Of a DNA stretch of 64,000 bases, positions 62,417-64,000 are shown one piece after another. Position 1 is the stretch's first letter. The number at the start of each line of letters is the position of its first letter. A program made the translations under genes and the position numbers. Where the stretch lies: assembly GCA_023664865.1 (NCBI GenBank), contig JAMPEU010000006.1, forward strand, positions 62,001 to 126,000, read 5' to 3'. The notes below the pieces were generated by a model. That model did no database searches. It had not been told where the DNA came from and worked only from the letters and a program-made list of their open reading frames with translations. Source of the stretch: Butyrivibrio sp. Its GTDB lineage: Bacteria > Bacillota > Clostridia > Lachnospirales > Lachnospiraceae.

Positions 62417-63790
62417 ATGTTGGAAGCAAAATATTTTAAGGACTATAAGCATAATTACATGATTTTAAAGTGCGGGGAAACTAATTCCGGTGAAGGCTAT
62501 CGGTATCATATGCTTGCCTGTAATAAAATAGACGGAATAGTAAAATGTTCGGTTAGAAATATAAATGGAGAATCATATCTTTATTATGATATCAGTTCTA
62601 AAGTGACGCTTGAAACTTTGTATCAAGGGAAGAAAATGTCATATGAACAGGTTAGGGATTTCTTCTGTCAGATGAATATGATATATAGGAATCTGGGACA
62701 GTTTTTTATGGAAGAAAGAGGATTGCTGCTGCGGCAGGATTGTATTTTTTATGATTTTTCATCTAAGAAGTTCTTCGGACTGTACTATCCTGCAGCAGAT
62801 ATATTAAACGATAATCAGTACGAACCGCTGATGGATTTTCTGCTTAATCATACGGATACGGCTAATCAGAAATTGGCGGATATTATTTATCAGGCCTACG
62901 AAATGTCAGAAAGTAAATTTTTCTCCATGACAGACGCGCTTGCGCTTTTCGATGAGGTGCAGGATGCAGGAGCCGTGCCTGTAGTAGTTGATACCGGGAT
63001 ATTTTCAGAGAAAAATATTGAAGACGCAGGAACTGTGTATGAGGATACTCCCGACATAGCGGAAATAGCTTATGAAGGCAGCAGCGCCAGACTCAAAACA
63101 AAGGGCAGGGCAGAAGGAAATAAGAACGCCATATATTATACGATTTTTGCAGTAGTATCGATATGTGGAATAGGCGCTGTATGCTGGATTTATAACAATT
63201 ATAAATTGACGCCGCGGGAACTGCTGCTGCTTATATGTTGCATGGCAGTCATGGGATTGTGCCTTATTTTTTCCGTGGTGCAGATTATGATTTCCGGAAG
63301 AAAAAACAAACAGAAAGAAGGCGAAGAACAGAGGCTTCTAATGGATATTGAAGATGAATTCCGCGAGGAAAAAGCGGTTGATTTACAGGATGTTATTGAT
63401 AAAAATATGAGTGTATATGCGTATGGAAACCATGTGATAGAAAATAAAGCTGCGGCAAGCGCTGAAACTGTCTTTATGGATGCAGGAATACGGGAGACGG
63501 AATATAAGCTTTATGCAATGGATAATAAGAACAAAAAGCATATAGAGCTTACCAAGTTCCCATTCACGATAGGGAAGATGGCGGGATGCGTAGACTGCGT
63601 TTTGACGGACTCTTCCGTAAGCCGGGTTCATGCGCGGATTGAGAAACAAGACGATAAAGTTTTCCTTACCGATATGAATTCAATGAATGGGACATATAAA
63701 AACGGACTGCGTATGGAGCCGAGTGAGACGTTGGAAATTGAACCCGGAGACGAAATCCGTTTCGGAAAACTTAATTATTGCTACAGGTGA
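62417..63790 (+). CDS. DUF6382 protein with C-terminal FHA domain
   Basis: 457 residues. The N-terminal DUF6382-like domain is about 1-175 (NYMILKCGE, YLYYDISSKVTLETLY). Two membrane helices follow at about 240-300. A C-terminal FHA domain from about 375 reads FTIGKMAGCVDCVLTDSSVSRVHARIEKQ, then TDMNSMNGTYKNG. FHA domains bind phosphothreonine, so the Tad machine may be linked to Ser/Thr kinase signalling; no kinase is in the window. The ribosome site is close (GGAAG at 62411-62415). Confidence 0.82.
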   Translation: MLEAKYFKDYKHNYMILKCGETNSGEGYRYHMLACNKIDGIVKCSVRNINGESYLYYDISSKVTLETLYQGKKMSYEQVRDFFCQMNMIYRNLGQFFMEERGLLLRQDCIFYDFSSKKFFGLYYPAADILNDNQYEPLMDFLLNHTDTANQKLADIIYQAYEMSESKFFSMTDALALFDEVQDAGAVPVVVDTGIFSEKNIEDAGTVYEDTPDIAEIAYEGSSARLKTKGRAEGNKNAIYYTIFAVVSICGIGAVCWIYNNYKLTPRELLLLICCMAVMGLCLIFSVVQIMISGRKNKQKEGEEQRLLMDIEDEFREEKAVDLQDVIDKNMSVYAYGNHVIENKAAASAETVFMDAGIRETEYKLYAMDNKNKKHIELTKFPFTIGKMAGCVDCVLTDSSVSRVHARIEKQDDKVFLTDMNSMNGTYKNGLRMEPSETLEIEPGDEIRFGKLNYCYR

Positions 63791-63794
63791 AATA

Positions 63795-63822
63795 TTGACT
63801 AATCGCGCGGAATTGATATAAT
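63795..63822 (+). promoter_or_regulatory. Sigma-A type promoter of the GH51 gene
   Basis: TTGACT (63795-63800), 16-bp spacer, TATAAT (63817-63822), about 40 bases before the start codon. A strong match. Confidence 0.82.
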
Positions 63823-63863
63823 TCTTATTAATAGTATTTTTTTAAGTTAAAGGAGGATGCGCA

Positions 63864-64000
63864 GTGCGGATATTTATCAATGAAAAGAACAAAAAAGGCC
63901 ATATTAACCCTGAAGTTTACGGACATTTTTCCGAACATTTAGGGAGATGTATCTACGGAGGCCTCTATGTTGGGGAGGATTCTGACATTCCCAATGTGAA
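63864..64000 (+). CDS. Alpha-N-arabinofuranosidase (GH51), 3' partial
   Basis: Starts at GTG 63864 after AAAGGAGGAT and runs off the window. The first 45 residues ([22 protein letters not shown], then [23 protein letters not shown]) match the N-terminus of GH51 arabinofuranosidases, which remove arabinose side chains from arabinan or arabinoxylan. No signal peptide, so it probably acts on imported oligosaccharides. This fits a gut or rumen plant-fibre lifestyle. Confidence 0.88.
   Translation, partial: MRIFINEKNKKGHINPEVYGHFSEHLGRCIYGGLYVGEDSDIPNV

Overview
The window looks like chromosomal DNA of a motile, anaerobic Gram-positive Clostridia, most likely a member of the Lachnospiraceae. The reasons are flagellins with a FliS chaperone, a Gram-positive type Tad/Flp pilus locus carrying DUF5702 and DUF6382-FHA proteins, BofA and YtvI homologues, a reverse rubrerythrin, a CarD-type regulator, glycogen branching enzyme, and the start of a GH51 arabinofuranosidase. 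No rRNA, CRISPR array, transposase or complete prophage was seen.

Layout. 1-4779: the AT-rich end of a surface-glycan or glycosylation cluster (epimerase, methyltransferase, FkbM methyltransferase, SPASM remnant, PglK/MsbA-like exporter). Its first three genes are each interrupted at an 8-G tract, and in all three one extra G restores the frame, which suggests phase variation or a systematic homopolymer miscount. 4780-11362: an AT-rich accessory island with a decayed gene, an HD phosphohydrolase with a small partner, a metallophosphoesterase remnant, a PP-loop ATPase and a membrane-GAF-like protein. 11429-25923: housekeeping genes, namely SAH/MTA deaminase, a D-2-hydroxyacid dehydrogenase, Ogt, reverse rubrerythrin, a two-component system, YtvI, an O-antigen-ligase-like protein, SAH hydrolase, an ABC exporter, CarD, ComFB and a metal/arsenic efflux permease. 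25937-34382: small accessory genes including GNAT, GrpB, an AlbA_2 regulator, an APH-like kinase, a decayed S51 peptidase, three XRE regulators in a row and an MBL hydrolase. 34568-42158: a small unknown protein, tRNA-Lys, TatD, RsmA, a TPR/degenerate-AAA protein, GlgB and a zinc-ribbon protein.

42180-52884 is a flagellin locus: a protease-flagellin chimera (flagellinolysin type), a 990-residue unknown protein, an ordinary flagellin, FliS, and on the other strand a giant flagellin of about 1296 residues preceded by a good sigma-D (sigma-28) promoter. 52882-53604 holds DUF2508 and BofA. 53641-63790 is a complete Tad pilus locus: two prepilin peptidases, TadZ, TadA/CpaF, TadB, TadC with an extracytoplasmic insert, Flp pilin, a DUF5702 protein, two TadE-like pseudopilins and a DUF6382-FHA protein. 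A strong promoter then leads into GH51.

The least explained structure is a family of three dispersed 84-86 bp elements (17571, 33377, 58821). Each folds into a long hairpin around a nearly invariant 25-nt core. The arms differ between copies but change in compensatory pairs. With the G-tract genes, this is the best candidate here for something undescribed.
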